Assembly (NCBI RefSeq): GCF_014297275.1 | Contig: NZ_JACOQK010000001.1 | Location: 1,116,001-1,180,000 of the forward strand | Direction: 5' to 3' | DNA from: Clostridium facile | Lineage (GTDB): Bacteria > Bacillota > Clostridia > Oscillospirales > Ruminococcaceae | Length of the DNA: 64,000 nucleotides | Shown: positions 63,927-64,000 of the stretch, one piece after another | Numbering within the stretch: position 1 is the stretch's first letter | Layout of the letters: the number at the start of each line of letters is the position of its first letter | Program-made: the position numbers and the translations under genes | Notes under the pieces: model-generated | The model's database searches: none | Seen by the model: only the letters and a program-made list of their open reading frames with translations | What the model was told of the DNA's origin: nothing

Positions 63927-64000
63927 GGCTACCACCTTACAAAACAAAATCTTGTAAATATTTTAGCACATTAAACTGTAAAAGTAAAGGGCTGATAGCA

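Overview
The window looks like chromosome from a low-GC, Gram-positive, fermentative anaerobe, most likely a gut Clostridia member (Bacillota). Supporting signs are strong AGGAGG ribosome-binding sites, PolC-type polymerase, HrcA/CIRCE control of htpG, an NfnAB pair, a NiCo-type riboswitch and Tn916-like regulatory genes. Assignment below class is a guess. There are no rRNA genes and no CRISPR array.

Layout. 1-2.1 kb: minus-strand redox genes (partial aldo/keto reductase, flavodoxin, carboxymuconolactone-decarboxylase-like protein), the last behind a MerR-type promoter. 2.2-5.5 kb: a Cys-rich lipoprotein and a secreted transglutaminase/SLH protein. 6.4-8.7 kb: nfnB-nfnA. 8.9-10.5 kb: membrane proteins, one broken by an in-frame amber codon. 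10.9-12.8 kb: htpG. 13.3-23.9 kb: a housekeeping operon, transcribed pyrH-frr-uppS-cdsA-dxr-rseP-ispG-polC, that joins nucleotide and ribosome-recycling functions, MEP isoprenoid synthesis, phospholipid synthesis and replication. 24.3-29.5 kb: small HTH regulators with a palindromic operator, a BirA-like protein with an altered active site, a DUF2798-type membrane protein, a stop-interrupted small gene, a signal-less amidase and ppx.

The centrepiece is 29.76-41.75 kb, a minus-strand bacterial microcompartment (BMC) operon with a divergent DeoR-family regulator at 42.1 kb. In transcription order it encodes rhamnulokinase, acetate kinase, class II aldolase, PduO-type adenosyltransferase, CoA-acylating aldehyde dehydrogenase, a zinc-dependent alcohol dehydrogenase, four BMC-H shell proteins, PduL, a BMC-P vertex protein, PduS and the Fe-S shell protein PduT. 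Amphipathic helices like encapsulation peptides are visible on the aldolase (C-terminal), both dehydrogenases and PduL (N-terminal). No diol dehydratase of either the B12 or the glycyl-radical type is in the locus. The simplest reading is a compartment that cleaves a deoxy-sugar 1-phosphate (rhamnulose or fuculose) to DHAP and lactaldehyde, reduces part of the aldehyde to propanediol and oxidises part through acyl-CoA and acyl-phosphate to acid plus ATP. The PduO/PduS pair remains unexplained unless a B12-dependent dehydratase lies elsewhere.

43-52 kb: KdpE/KdpD without Kdp pump genes, two unknown proteins, a CDF metal exporter under a NiCo-type riboswitch, a YczE/YitT-like membrane protein and an ABC exporter pair. 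52.1 to about 57.8 kb: a mobile-element segment with serine recombinase, TnpW-like protein, a TetR/MFS efflux cassette with two palindromic operators, and Tn916-type sigma-like and HTH proteins. 57.8-61.4 kb: unknown genes and a family of degenerate hairpin-bearing repeats, also found near 6.2 and 13.1 kb. 61.4-61.9 kb: five tRNA genes (Val, Asp, Phe, Gly, Cys in transcription order). 62.0-63.9 kb: yerC-like regulator, methyltransferase and hslO.
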